Shown: positions 18,287-27,061, counted from the first letter of the stretch. The stretch is 64,000 bases of DNA from Marinifilum fragile JCM 15579 (GCF_001310955.1 NZ_BAZX01000013.1:1-64000); one strand, 5' to 3'. The notes: generated from the sequence alone by a model not told the origin. Translations and numbers: made by a program.

Positions 18287-18446
18287 AGAAAAATCCCGAA
18301 CCTGTTCAAAGTTCGGGATTTTCTCTAACCACTATTTACTAACCTAAATCTAATCTATGAAAAAACTTCTCTGTTTTGTGTGTTACAAATGTAGGGAAGA
18401 AGAGTGCTAAATGGTTTAAACAAAAGTTAATGAAACTTAAAAGTGA
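18287..18446 (+). repeat. decayed SusC-type leader, copy 1
   Basis: This is about 160 bp, roughly 90 percent identical to 18724-18885. It starts with a hairpin (TCCCGAAC 18294-18301 with GTTCGGGA 18311-18318) and continues through CTAACCACTATTTACTAACC to ATG 18357. The ATG opens only MKKLLCFVCYKCREEEC. The next frame then reads WFKQKLMKLKSD. Together these resemble the N-terminus of SusC/RagA-type TonB-dependent receptors, broken by small indels. On the opposite strand the hairpin plus T run would also end a short transcript, so a small RNA is an alternative. Confidence 0.55.
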
Positions 18447-18455
18447 TTAGAATAT

Positions 18456-18579
18456 GTGATTTATATCACGGTGCGCTGCACCTTGTATAAAATTCTAATG
18501 CGTGGCTCTATAAATATTTCGCAGCTCTGCTGCTTTATTCTTAAAGAAATTTAGGTACGGAGTACCGGAATATTTATAG
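18456..18579. repeat. palindrome-rich interspersed element
   Basis: Five nested or serial palindromes lie in 124 bp: GTGAT/ATCAC (18456-18469), GGTGC/GCACC (18470-18482), GCAGC/GCTGC (18521-18533), GGTAC/GTACC (18554-18566), and an outer pair CTATAAATATT (18508-18518) with AATATTTATAG (18569-18579). The short GC-rich palindromes stand out from the AT-rich surroundings. It looks like a small non-coding mobile or structured repeat, without an ORF. Confidence 0.55.
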
Positions 18580-18723
18580 AAAAATTGCATCAAGAAATTC
18601 AATAAAAAACAATCAACTGTTTAATTTTTAAGTTAAGTTTTTCCCTCTTAGGGAAAATGCCGACAGGCAAAAGTGGAGTAAACCCATATCAAATTCAATA
18701 AAATTAGAATCTAATTGTTGCCA

Positions 18724-18885
18724 AAGAAAAATCCCGAACCTGTTCAAAGTTCGGGATTTTCTCTAACCACTATTTACTAACCTAAATCTAATCTATGAAA
18801 AAAACTTCTCTGTTTTGTACATTACAAATGTAGGGAAGAAGTATGCTAAATGCTTTAAACAAAAGTTAATGAATCTTAAAAGTGA
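18724..18885 (+). repeat. decayed SusC-type leader, copy 2
   Basis: This is the second copy of the 18287-18446 element, 437 bp downstream and in the same orientation. The hairpin, the AACCTAAATCTAATCT stretch and the start codon (18795) are identical. One extra A after the ATG gives MKKTSLFCTLQM then a stop, with FKQKLMNLKSE readable in another frame. The frame-breaking region is similar in both copies. Confidence 0.55.
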
Positions 18886-18895
18886 AGTTTTTTGA

Positions 18896-19095
18896 GTTTG
18901 TTTTGCACCCCTTCGCCTATCGGCACTTCCCCTAGCAGGGGAAGGCTTAAAGTTTATAGGACAGTGCTTGATTTTAAAATGCCATTAATCTTAGGGTTTG
19001 CCTTCTAGGGAACCGGAACGAAGAGGAGCTCGTGCAAACATTAATGCGAAAATTGTATGTGAACAAACTGCTGACAGACTAAAGGGTGGAGGAAA
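18896..19095. repeat. dispersed intergenic repeat, copy B
   Basis: This contains CTTCCCCTAGCAGGGGAAG (a hairpin near 18928) and then a diverged copy of the element at 14285: TCTAGGGAACCGGAACGAAG, AGCTCGTG, ATGTGAACAAA and CTGACAGACTAAAGGGTGG. A fragment of the same family (CCCTCTTAGGGAAAATGCCG) lies at about 18643-18670. With the leaders and palindromes this fills the 1.1-kb gene-free stretch 18133-19277. I see no gene there. Confidence 0.55.
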
Positions 19096-19277
19096 TATAT
19101 AATCGGTATTTATTCAAATGGTAAGTTTCCACCAACAAGTAGGGTGTTGAACCCATAAATGCATACTTGTTTAAAAGCATTATCAATCATTTTGTTGTAC
19201 AATTGGAAGAATAATGAGAATAAATTACTTTTAGAGCTCAATTTTAAAACTGAGGCATACATTTAAACAACAAACAC

Positions 19278-20891
19278 ATGAAAAAGTTACTATTCGCAGC
19301 ATTTGCCATGCTTTGCATATTGCCGGCAAGTGTTGTTGCACAAGGAGTTTTAGATCAGGTAAACGATCCGTTTTTTGGAGAGAGTTGTACCAGTATTATG
19401 GTGGGTAAAAAGGCATCAACCGATGGATCTGTAATTACAAGTCATACTTGTGATGGACGATACAGAACCTGGTTAGAGGTTGAAAAAGGACAGAAGTTCG
19501 ATAACGATACTACCATGGAAGTGTACAAGGGTAGCCTGAAAACTGAAACTGCTTGGGATCGAAGAAAAATGAATGTTGTAGGTACCATTCCACAAGCAAA
19601 AGAAACTTACGCATATTTAAATACAGCTTATCCATGTTTGAACGAAAAGCAATTGGCAATTGGTGAAACTACCATTGTTGGTCCTAAAGAATTGGTGAAC
19701 GAAAAAGGAATGTTCCTGATTGAAGAGTTGGAGCGTATTGCTTTACAGCGTTGTACTACTGCTCGAGATGCCATCAAATTAATCGGCAAATTAATCAAAG
19801 AGTATGGTTATGGCGATTGGGGTGAGTGTATCACCATTGCAGACAAGCATGAGGTTTGGCAAATGGAAATTTTTGGCGAAGGTCCTGATAATATCGGAGG
19901 GGTTTGGGCTGCTCAGCGTATTCCTGATGATCATGTTGGTGTATCGGCAAACATTTCAAGAATCGGTAAAATCGAGAAAAAGAACAAGGATTACTTCATG
20001 TATTCAGATAATGTATTCTCTGTTGCAAAGAACCTTAAAAGATGGGATGGCAAAGAAGATTTCAAATTCTGGAAAGCTTATGGTAAGGTAGATAAGCCAT
20101 TTAAGATTCGTGAGTTTTTCATCTTAAATGCTTTGGCTCCATCGTTAAAATTGGATTTTGAAGCAGATGAATTGCCATTCTCTGTAAAGCCAGATCAGAA
20201 AGTTTCTGTACGCGACGTTATTGCATTGTATCGCGAAACTTACGAAGGGACTGAGTATGATATGACTCAAAACCTAAAAGTGGTGAAGAAAAAATACAAC
20301 GATAAGAAAGAGGTGATTGGTGCGGATACCATTATCGCTCCGAATGCTCACCCTTGGCCAACAGGAGATCACAGAAACTTGCGCAACTTCCTTAAAGAGG
20401 GAACTATCGAGTATCAAAGAACGGTTGCTGTTGCATGGTGTTCTTATTCACACATCATTCAGTTGAGAGATTGGTTGCCTGATGAAATTGGTGGTAGAGC
20501 TTGGTTCTCTTTTGATAACCCAGGACAAAGTCCACGTATTCCAATTTACTCTGGAACAACAAAACTTCCTGAGAGCTTTAATTTCTGTGGACAAAAACGC
20601 TACAGAGAAGATGCTGCAATCTGGCAATACAGAAAGGCTAACAAATTGGCTACTTTGCAATGGCAAAAAACCAGAAAAGGCATGATGGAAGAAGTTGCTT
20701 ACTTTGAAGACAAAGGTTTTAGCGATGCTGAATATTTTGAAGCTAAAATCAAGAAGCTTTTAGAAGAAGGCAAGAAAGAAGAAGCAAGTACACTTCTAAA
20801 TAAATTCACCAAAGACTTTACAGGAGCTACAATGCTGCGCTGGAAAGAATTGGAGAATGAATATTGGGGAAGATTTGGTTTAGGATTCTAA
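19278..20891 (+). CDS. C69-family dipeptidase
   Basis: This 537-residue N-terminal nucleophile hydrolase belongs to peptidase family C69, related to Lactobacillus PepD. A signal peptide (MKKLLFAAFAMLCILPASVVAQG) targets it to the periplasm. The family's catalytic cysteine is Cys37 in GESCTSIMVGKKASTDGSV, which would become N-terminal after processing. Other family features are ECITIADKHEVWQMEIFGEGP and the WCSYSHI block. It should cleave dipeptides from imported peptides. It is monocistronic after a repeat-filled gap and ends at a large hairpin. Confidence 0.92.
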   Translation: MKKLLFAAFAMLCILPASVVAQGVLDQVNDPFFGESCTSIMVGKKASTDGSVITSHTCDGRYRTWLEVEKGQKFDNDTTMEVYKGSLKTETAWDRRKMNVVGTIPQAKETYAYLNTAYPCLNEKQLAIGETTIVGPKELVNEKGMFLIEELERIALQRCTTARDAIKLIGKLIKEYGYGDWGECITIADKHEVWQMEIFGEGPDNIGGVWAAQRIPDDHVGVSANISRIGKIEKKNKDYFMYSDNVFSVAKNLKRWDGKEDFKFWKAYGKVDKPFKIREFFILNALAPSLKLDFEADELPFSVKPDQKVSVRDVIALYRETYEGTEYDMTQNLKVVKKKYNDKKEVIGADTIIAPNAHPWPTGDHRNLRNFLKEGTIEYQRTVAVAWCSYSHIIQLRDWLPDEIGGRAWFSFDNPGQSPRIPIYSGTTKLPESFNFCGQKRYREDAAIWQYRKANKLATLQWQKTRKGMMEEVAYFEDKGFSDAEYFEAKIKKLLEEGKKEEASTLLNKFTKDFTGATMLRWKELENEYWGRFGLGF

Positions 20892-20947
20892 AAAAAGTAC
20901 AAGACTGCTGGGATATTTCTCGCAAAGGTCGCAAAATGCATTAACGG

Positions 20948-20995
20948 AAAGAACGCAAAGTTATGAGCTATAAGAATCTCATCTTTGCGTTCTTT
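20948..20995. repeat. long hairpin after the C69 dipeptidase gene
   Basis: AAAGAACGCAAAG (20948-20960) pairs perfectly with CTTTGCGTTCTTT (20983-20995), with a further ATGAG/CTCAT pair inside. Related CGCAAAG words at about 20922 and 21010-21022 suggest an interspersed repeat. It may also end transcription of the dipeptidase gene and of the convergent methyltransferase. Confidence 0.65.
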
Positions 20996-21107
20996 GTTTA
21001 TGACTTAGCGTTTCTTTGCGTGAAACTTTATTTCTAAATATCTTATTGCTCTTCTGCAAACTCTTTAAACATTTGCAGGTATTTTTCGGTTTGCTTTATA
21101 CTAAGTA

Positions 21108-21839
21108 TTAATTGTAAGCTTCAACAATTAAAGGCATGCTGTTTTCTGTGAGATTTTCCCGTTTAAAATTTCCGAAAAAAGAAATGTTTGTGAATCCTGC
21201 TTTTTGCAAAAGTTCTTCCACTTTTGATTTTCTAAGCGCCAATAAAGCAATGCAATTTCGAATGCTGTTCTTGTTCTCTTTAATGCTTAGTATGGTTTCA
21301 AAATCAACTTTCTCCTGTGAGGATGATACTTATAGTTGCGTTCAAATTTTATGACATCATTTTCAATGGTAGGCAGGTGGTCAATCTTCTGATCGATGAT
21401 TCTGTCGTAATTGATGATTTGAAAAAGTAGTTTCCCATCTTTCTTTAAAACGGCTTTTGCATTTTGAAAGAATTGTAATACTTCATCATCTGAATTCAAA
21501 TGCACCAAGGTATTCCCAAAGCAGGCTATAATATCGAATGAATTTGATTCAAAAGCAGTATCAAGCTCCAACATATTCTGCAAGTGGAACTCAAGGTTTT
21601 TGTAATTCTTTCCTTTTCTGATTGCCTGGTCAATCATTCCTTTATCCAAATCGATACCAATTACCTTCTGATAGGTTTTAGCGAGTTCCATCGATAAATC
21701 ACCAATGGCGCAGCCAATATCCAAAATGGAAAGTTGATCTTTTGCCTGTGGATGGTTTTTGTCCAATAAAATCAAGCTGCATTTTATTCAAAGGAAATAT
21801 GTATTGGTAATATTTTGAGATACTCTGGTAGAAGTCCAT
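21108..21839 (-). pseudogene. class I SAM-dependent methyltransferase, two frameshifts
   Basis: Three frames together give one methyltransferase of ~244 residues. From ATG 21839 comes MDFYQSISKYYQYIFPLNKMQ. A shift near 21770 leads to the SAM-binding core ILDIGCAIGDLSMELA with GIDLDKGMI and FDIIACFGNTLVH. A second shift near 21309 (one G missing) leads to VDFETILSIKENKNSIRN and a C-terminus ending LIVEAYN at stop 21110-21108. The substrate is unknown. As each segment is intact in sequence, the breaks may be sequencing errors rather than decay. Confidence 0.85.
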
Positions 21840-21904
21840 GATGTGATATTCAATTTAAATGTGAAAATTAGAAATATTTGTGAATTCTATTGTCCTGTTT
21901 TTAG

Positions 21905-23115
21905 TTAATCGATGGTTTTTTTCAATTTTTCCGATACAAGGTATTTTGCAAACGCAAAACTACATGTAAAAGCCGGCGACACTGCATTTAGAATATGTAG
22001 AGAATTTGAATCTCCTTCTATAATAAAATCCATTTCCAGCTTTAATGTTTTTGTATTGAGCAATTGAGCCCTGATTCCGGGTTTAGACCAGGTATCAAAA
22101 GATGTAGGATCACAATTGTGTGATAAATGTTTGGCTAGTCGAACAAAATATTTTCGATTGTACTTTTTAATTTCGGAAATGGCCAAACGTCTAAAATTAA
22201 ATGAATTGAAAAGAAATAACTTTGACTCATAGTATATAATTTGCAAGAATTCCTGAAGATTGAATCTGGATAATCCCTTGTAATTTTCTCTCCAAAATGC
22301 AGGTGTTGATGTTGGTCCCAATTTTAATTTATTGTTTACCGTTAGAGTGTAATGCACACCTAAAAATGGATTTAAAAGATTTGGAACCGGATAGATATGT
22401 GTTTTTATTGAATGCTTTTTACTGCCATACACCAGATAATTTCCCCGAAAAGGAATTATTATTCGGTTCTTTGCGAATCCGAATTGTTTGGCAATTTTAT
22501 CAGCATACAAACCGGCTGCATTGATTAAAAATTTACAAGCGTATTGTCCTTTGTTGGTGTATATGATATTGTTTTTTATTCTCTTACACTTGGTTGAGAA
22601 ATTGATTTGAACACCTTGTTCTATTAAAATACTCTTAAGTTTCGAGCAAACCAATTTTGGATCAACACTTGCTGTCGTAGGAGAGTAGAGAGCCTTTTGG
22701 TAGGTTTTTGCATTCTGATCAATCTCTTTTAGTCTATTTAATTCAATCAACTCAACATCAACACCATTTTTTTGCCTCGCTTTTCCAATTCGTATAAACC
22801 TTTTAATTCTTCATCATTGGCAGCAACAACAACTTTACCGCATTGGTTTACAGGAATATTATTTTCCTTACAAAATGATTTCATCAATTGATTTCCTTGT
22901 ACACAAAATCGAGCTTTTAAAGAGTCCGAAGTATAATAGAATCCTGCGTGTAAAACACCACTATTCAAGCCACTTGCGTGTTTGGCAACATCCTCTTCTT
23001 TTTCCAAAATTGCGATAGTTCTTTGCGGATATTTAGATATCAATTCCTTGGCCAATGTTAATCCAATTATACCTGCACCTATGATGATGTAATCGTATTG
23101 ATAGATTTTATTCAT
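21905..23115 (-). pseudogene. L-2-hydroxyglutarate oxidase-like FAD oxidoreductase, frameshifted
   Basis: The N-terminal part (ATG 23115, YIIIGAGIIGLTLAKEL, the FAD-binding GxGxxG) ends prematurely at 22747. The C-terminal part continues in another frame to 21905. At about 22770 an A7 tract gives GKKMVLMLS-stop, whereas A8 would give GKKNGVDVELIELN and one continuous ~403-residue protein, the normal LhgO length. Family marks include KHASGLNSGVLHAGFYY, LINAAGLYADKIA and PFRGNYLVYG. LhgO-type enzymes oxidise L-2-hydroxyglutarate to 2-oxoglutarate at the membrane. The one-base homopolymer difference suggests a sequence error. Confidence 0.85.
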
Positions 23116-23166
23116 AACAACTGGAATATTTTATAAGCTAAATAAAAGTTACGAAAACTTTGCAAT

Positions 23167-23551
23167 TTAAGAGAGTGTGCAAATCAGTCTGGGCAAATAA
23201 ATAATAAATCCTATCAGGAAAGCTGTTATAGCACTTAGTAACACGGCTGCAGCTGAAATATCCTTTATTTTCTTGATTTGTTTGTGATCATTTGGTTGAA
23301 CAAAATCGCATAGATTTTCGATAGCTGTATTGAAGAGTTCTGCTACTACAACAAATCCAATTGAGAAAAGTACCGCAACGATTTCCATTTTTTTTTAGCT
23401 TTAAAACAGCAGACAGTATGTACATGATAATTCCAATACCCAAATGAATTTTGGCATTATCTTCTTCTTTAACTACGATTTTTAAACCTCGTAGAGCATG
23501 TTTAAAACTATTCAATCTAGCCTTTATGGAGAATTTGCTTTTTTTATTCAT
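23167..23551 (-). pseudogene. dgkA: diacylglycerol kinase, frameshifted
   Basis: ATG 23551 starts MNKKSKFSIKARLNSFKHALRGLK, the DgkA N-terminus. The frame leaves the family after LKLKK at an A9 tract (about 23388-23396); with A8 it continues MEIVAVLFSIGFVVVAELFNTAIENLCD, containing the conserved ELFNTAIE catalytic motif. The restored protein is ~127 residues with three membrane helices, the usual DgkA size. It phosphorylates diacylglycerol (or undecaprenol in some bacteria) in the inner membrane. A homopolymer error is the simplest explanation of the split. Confidence 0.87.
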
Positions 23552-23575
23552 TTCTCAATCGGATTTTAAATGGAA

Positions 23576-24916
23576 TTATTCAGCACTCACATGTAATTTG
23601 TACCAATTGATATTTCTGGTAAAGAACATGGTTATGGCAAGAATAACTGTCAATCCTATGCTACCCATTAGTAAGGCATAATCAGCAAGTTGAAGCGTTA
23701 CAAAAAGGAAAGTGTAGATTCCTAGAATGGTAGACGATAGTATAGCCGTAAATTTTAATGACTTAAAAACACTTGTTGAATAAAGAGAAATGAGCAGGGA
23801 ACTAACTCCCGCAGAAATAAGGTATGCGATATTAAAATTGGTATGTTCCGAAATGGATATCAGCAAAACATAGAAAAGACAAAGCGCTAATCCTACCAAA
23901 GTATATTGAAATGGATGGATTTTTTTTCCGTTGAGAATCTCTACCAGGAAGAATACCAAGAAGATTAGAGAGATGGTCATTGCTGCATATTTAGCCGATC
24001 GAGTGGCTTTTTGGTAATCATCCAAAGGCATAATTAAATCTACACCAAAACTTGATTCCTGCATTCTGTCGGCCATGTTTCTATCTACATGATTGAGGGT
24101 AGTTTCGGTTAAGCAATAAAGCTTTCCACTTGGCTGTAAAGCTTGATCGCTAACTTCACGAGTTTTAGGAATAAAGTTTCCATTAAAACTAGGAGAGGGC
24201 CATGGAGATTGCAACTCAACTTGTGTGCTTCCTCCCACAGGTATGAAGGAAAGATTTTGACTACCCTGTAGATTTAAATCAAAGGAAAAGTCAACCATTT
24301 TGGTAAAATCTTCTGCCAAATTCGGCACATCAAGACTTACACCAGAGGGCATCATATTGGGTAAACGTGATCCAGGTTGAACAGATATTTTTTCTTTTCC
24401 CCATTGGAGTTGAACTTGATCCTCGATTCCCCTTAGGTCAGAAATACCTATGCTTATAAAAGCTTTGTCGAATTGAATCTCTTTCAATCCACTTTGATCA
24501 ATTTTTGCATTCAAATCAAATTTTCCGGCAATATTTAGCTTACTGAGGTAAACAACCACCTCGTAGATACCACGTTTTAAAGTTTTTGGTTCGATATTTC
24601 CATTAACATTTAATTGATCTGGTAGGATGTGAAGGAGTTTGGTTTGCTTAATGATCTCATTTTTATTGTTGAGATATTCATATACCAGAGGAATAGTTAA
24701 TATAGGGCCATTAATTTGCTGCTCATTGGCCCACTTGGAGCTTACCTCATGAAGTACCGATTTGTTTAAACTTTCTCTTTCGTGAATGATAGATTTAATC
24801 ATGCTTGCTGGAATAAGAAGCAGAAGCATAAGAATGGTAATTGTAGAAAGTTTTAATCCAACGGATTGTTTTAACCAGCGGCCAAATTTTTCGAATGGTG
24901 ATTGTTCTGTATTCAT
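23576..24916 (-). CDS. creD: CreD-family inner membrane protein
   Basis: ATG 24916 (MNTEQSPFEKFGRWLKQ) is chosen over the longer non-ATG frame because the operator lies just upstream of it. The ~446-residue protein has an N-terminal membrane helix (SVGLKLSTITILMLLLLIPASMI), a large periplasmic part with MSLIFLVFFLVEI-type helices later, and five or six C-terminal membrane segments (about 300-440), the CreD layout. The conserved FFLVEILNGKKIHPFQYTLVGLAL block is present. CreD affects envelope integrity and beta-lactam response in proteobacteria; its mechanism is unknown. It is downstream of a winged-helix regulator gene and shares an operator type with it. Confidence 0.9.
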   Translation of the reverse strand: MNTEQSPFEKFGRWLKQSVGLKLSTITILMLLLLIPASMIKSIIHERESLNKSVLHEVSSKWANEQQINGPILTIPLVYEYLNNKNEIIKQTKLLHILPDQLNVNGNIEPKTLKRGIYEVVVYLSKLNIAGKFDLNAKIDQSGLKEIQFDKAFISIGISDLRGIEDQVQLQWGKEKISVQPGSRLPNMMPSGVSLDVPNLAEDFTKMVDFSFDLNLQGSQNLSFIPVGGSTQVELQSPWPSPSFNGNFIPKTREVSDQALQPSGKLYCLTETTLNHVDRNMADRMQESSFGVDLIMPLDDYQKATRSAKYAAMTISLIFLVFFLVEILNGKKIHPFQYTLVGLALCLFYVLLISISEHTNFNIAYLISAGVSSLLISLYSTSVFKSLKFTAILSSTILGIYTFLFVTLQLADYALLMGSIGLTVILAITMFFTRNINWYKLHVSAE

Positions 24917-24935
24917 GTTTTGTGTTTTTAAAAGT

Positions 24936-24952
24936 ACTTTGAAATACAAAGT
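24936..24952 (-). promoter_or_regulatory. palindromic operator upstream of creD
   Basis: ACTTTGAAATACAAAGT is an inverted repeat (ACTTTG/CAAAGT) 20 bp upstream of the creD start. It differs by one base from the perfect palindrome at 25881-25897, so both are probably bound by the winged-helix protein encoded between them. Confidence 0.7.
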
Positions 24953-24968
24953 AAAATGATAAAAAAAA

Positions 24969-25259
24969 TTATTTCAATAGTTGCTCAATGGCTTTTATGT
25001 GTTTTAAGAATGCTGCTTTTCCTTCGTTTGTAGCACTATACTTGGTGTTTGGCTTGCGATCTAAGAATTCTTTTTGAACGCGAATGTACTCAGTCTTTTC
25101 CAGAGACTTTAGGTGGCTGGCCAAATTACCATCAGTTACGCCTAAAAGGTTTTTTAAGGCATTAAAATCCAGGTAATCGTTTACCACCAAAGCCGACATG
25201 ATTCCAAGTCGAATTCGGTTCTCAAAAGCTTTATTTAAATCTTTTAAAATATCTTTCAC
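24969..25259 (-). CDS. winged-helix transcriptional regulator
   Basis: The start is GTG 25259, whose last bases form GTGA with the stop of the upstream gene (4-nt overlap, translational coupling). The 96-residue protein has a single winged helix: FENRIRLGIMSALVVNDYLDFNALKNLLGVTDGNLASHLKSLEKTEYI, then a wing with RKPNTKYSATNEGKAAF. This is the ArsR/MarR-like type common in Bacteroidota beside membrane proteins. The palindromes ACTTTGAA-N-TTCAAAGT upstream of its own operon and of creD are the likely binding sites. No metal- or ligand-binding cysteines are present. Confidence 0.85.
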   Translation of the reverse strand: MKDILKDLNKAFENRIRLGIMSALVVNDYLDFNALKNLLGVTDGNLASHLKSLEKTEYIRVQKEFLDRKPNTKYSATNEGKAAFLKHIKAIEQLLK

Positions 25260-25873
25260 GACTTGTATTTTACTTCCATTATAATGCCATAAACAATGTG
25301 TAGGATTCCAAATCCAATGCACCAAAATATCAAGCCATAACCAATAAAGTATGTAGCAATTAATCCTAATATAATTTCTAGGATTCCAAGACTTCGAACT
25401 TCTGTTAGGGTGTATTTACTTGCATTTACCAATGCCAAACCATAAAAAAGCAAAGTTAAGGGTGCAATTAAGCCAATGTAACCTTTAAGTAATATCAACA
25501 GACAAAATACTCCACCACTTAAAAGGGGGATAAGTAAATTGATTAGCAATCTTTTGGTTTGAGAATCCCATATGTTTTGCTTGGTCTTTTTGGTTTTTAG
25601 GCGAGTAAAGAAAATTCCAAAGGCAACAGCAAGCAGTAAGGTGATTATACCAATCCCTAACAGTTGGATAATTTGTTCCCAACTTAATTTAGCGCGATCA
25701 AAATTTTGGTAGCCAGTTTCAGAGTAGATGTTGATCCACGCAAAATAGGCACCTGCCAAGGCGATAATTCCTGCCGAAATTCCTGATAAACCGCTCAATG
25801 AAATAAATTTAGATGACTTGTTCATCATCTCTTTAATTTCATTTAAATCATCAATGTATTTTTGTTGATTCAT
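25256..25873 (-). CDS. multi-pass membrane protein of the creD locus
   Basis: ATG 25873 (MNQQKYIDDLNEIKEMMNKSSKFISLSGLSG) is preferred because the operator at 25881-25897 would otherwise be inside the coding region. The ~205 residues have a cytoplasmic helical start and about six membrane helices in pairs (IIALAGAYFAWI, GIGIITLLLAVAFGIFF, LLIPLLSGGVFCLLILL, LTLLFYGLAL, IILGLIATYFIGYG, IFWCIGFGILHIVYG). It has no known function. It overlaps the regulator gene by 4 nt and is first in the operon. Confidence 0.82.
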   Translation of the reverse strand: MNQQKYIDDLNEIKEMMNKSSKFISLSGLSGISAGIIALAGAYFAWINIYSETGYQNFDRAKLSWEQIIQLLGIGIITLLLAVAFGIFFTRLKTKKTKQNIWDSQTKRLLINLLIPLLSGGVFCLLILLKGYIGLIAPLTLLFYGLALVNASKYTLTEVRSLGILEIILGLIATYFIGYGLIFWCIGFGILHIVYGIIMEVKYKS

Positions 25874-25880
25874 AAGAAGT

Positions 25881-25897
25881 ACTTTGAAATTCAAAGT
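25881..25897 (-). promoter_or_regulatory. perfect palindromic operator upstream of the membrane protein/regulator operon
   Basis: ACTTTGAA-A-TTCAAAGT has 8-bp perfect arms around one base and lies 7 bp upstream of the start codon. With the near-copy before creD it marks a small autoregulated regulon. Confidence 0.78.
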
Positions 25898-25935
25898 AAA
25901 AATATGTAATTTTTTTTATTCTCCAAAAATAATAT

Positions 25936-26115
25936 TCAAATATGCTTAAAGTTTTTATGATTATAGTTATTCAAAATAGGTGTTAAGGTTTTTGGAATGA
26001 GATGCTTCACTGCGTTTGTGTAGTTTGATAAATCAGGATGAGCAAAACCAAATACATGATGCCAAATGGTAATGTATGACTTTAGTTCGTAGAAAATTTC
26101 AGGATAAAATTCCAT
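25936..26115 (-). CDS. possible 59-residue small protein
   Basis: An ATG-started frame (MEFYPEIFYELKSYITIWHHVFGFAHPDLS...) ends at TGA 25938-25936. It fills the gap between the creD locus promoter and the FKBP lipoprotein. Composition is rich in aromatic residues, His and Asn, and the frame is clean, but no family is recognised. Unusually for noise, it accounts for most of the 297-bp gap. Confidence is limited by length. Confidence 0.4.
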   Translation of the reverse strand: MEFYPEIFYELKSYITIWHHVFGFAHPDLSNYTNAVKHLIPKTLTPILNNYNHKNFKHI

Positions 26116-26194
26116 AAGTTATTTTAATTCCACCATTTCAATATTTCGTACATTTGATGTTCTGATTGTACAGATACCACATAATAACAACACT

Positions 26195-27010
26195 ATGAAA
26201 ACGATTTATTCTATTTTATTAACGGCACTGGTAATGCTTAGTGCCTGTAACAATCAAAAATCAACAAATAAAGAAATTACTTTGGGTGACACCATTCAAA
26301 CTGCCAGTGGTTTAAAGTATTTCTATTTGAAAAAAGGTGAGGGCCGAAAGGTTGAAACCGGATGCAAGGTAGGTGCCTATTTAAGCCTTCAGGTTGATGG
26401 GAAAGTAGTTTGGAATACCAATGAGTTACCTGATTCTTTATTTACTTATATAGCTGATTATTCACGCTTGATTAAAGGTTTTACAGAAGTGAGCATGTTG
26501 CTTCGCGAAGGAGATGAAGTTGTTGCGATTCTTCCAGATTCTTTGGCATATGGTTCCAGGGGAGCGGGAGATGTGATTCCTCCAAATGCTACTTTGGTTT
26601 ACGATCAGTTTAAAGTAATTCAGGTAGAGGCTCCCAAAATGTTTTTGTCTGATTTATTGTATGCCGATATGAATGAGAAATCCTTGGAGGATGCCATTGC
26701 AACTTATCAAAGAATTGTTGGAGGCGAGGAGGCCAATCAGTATCATACCGATAGCGAGCAATTAAACAGGGTTTGGGAATTGCTTACAAAGGATAATTTG
26801 CATGAGAAAGCAGCCAATTATGCGACAAAAATTGGAGAATTGGCCAAGGATGATAGACTAAAGTACAGAAATGTATTGTCTTTGGAAAGTATGGAAGACT
26901 ATCTTGCAGCCAAGGATCACTTGGAAATTCTTTTAAAAAGTGATCCTGAAAATAAAATGATGCAGGAAAAGATGATTGAACTGTGTAAAAAGCACTCTAA
27001 CAATAAGTAA
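26195..27010 (+). CDS. FKBP-type peptidyl-prolyl isomerase lipoprotein with helical repeats
   Basis: This encodes 271 residues. A lipoprotein signal ends at the lipobox LSAC (Cys18), so it is anchored in a membrane facing the periplasm. Residues ~30-145 form an FKBP fold (TASGLKYFYLKKGEGRKVETGCKV, LIKGFTEVSMLLREGDEVVAILP, AYGSRGAGDVIPPNATLVYDQFKVIQV), giving predicted proline isomerase and folding activity. Residues ~150-270 are TPR-like helices. It is monocistronic with a good terminator. Confidence 0.88.
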   Translation: MKTIYSILLTALVMLSACNNQKSTNKEITLGDTIQTASGLKYFYLKKGEGRKVETGCKVGAYLSLQVDGKVVWNTNELPDSLFTYIADYSRLIKGFTEVSMLLREGDEVVAILPDSLAYGSRGAGDVIPPNATLVYDQFKVIQVEAPKMFLSDLLYADMNEKSLEDAIATYQRIVGGEEANQYHTDSEQLNRVWELLTKDNLHEKAANYATKIGELAKDDRLKYRNVLSLESMEDYLAAKDHLEILLKSDPENKMMQEKMIELCKKHSNNK

Positions 27011-27032
27011 GATCAGGTTTAAAATGATATTT

Positions 27033-27060
27033 GCCCATCCTTTTGGTTGGGCATCTTTGT
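27033..27060 (+). terminator. terminator after the FKBP lipoprotein gene
   Basis: GCCCATCC (27033-27040) pairs with GGTTGGGC (27045-27052) through one G-T wobble over a TTTT loop, followed by ATCTTTGTTTT. Confidence 0.75.
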
Positions 27061-27061
27061 T

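Noticed and set aside
15816..18885. retron or diversity-generating element near the arrays
   Set aside because: No reverse transcriptase, template repeat or variable-protein gene is present in the window.
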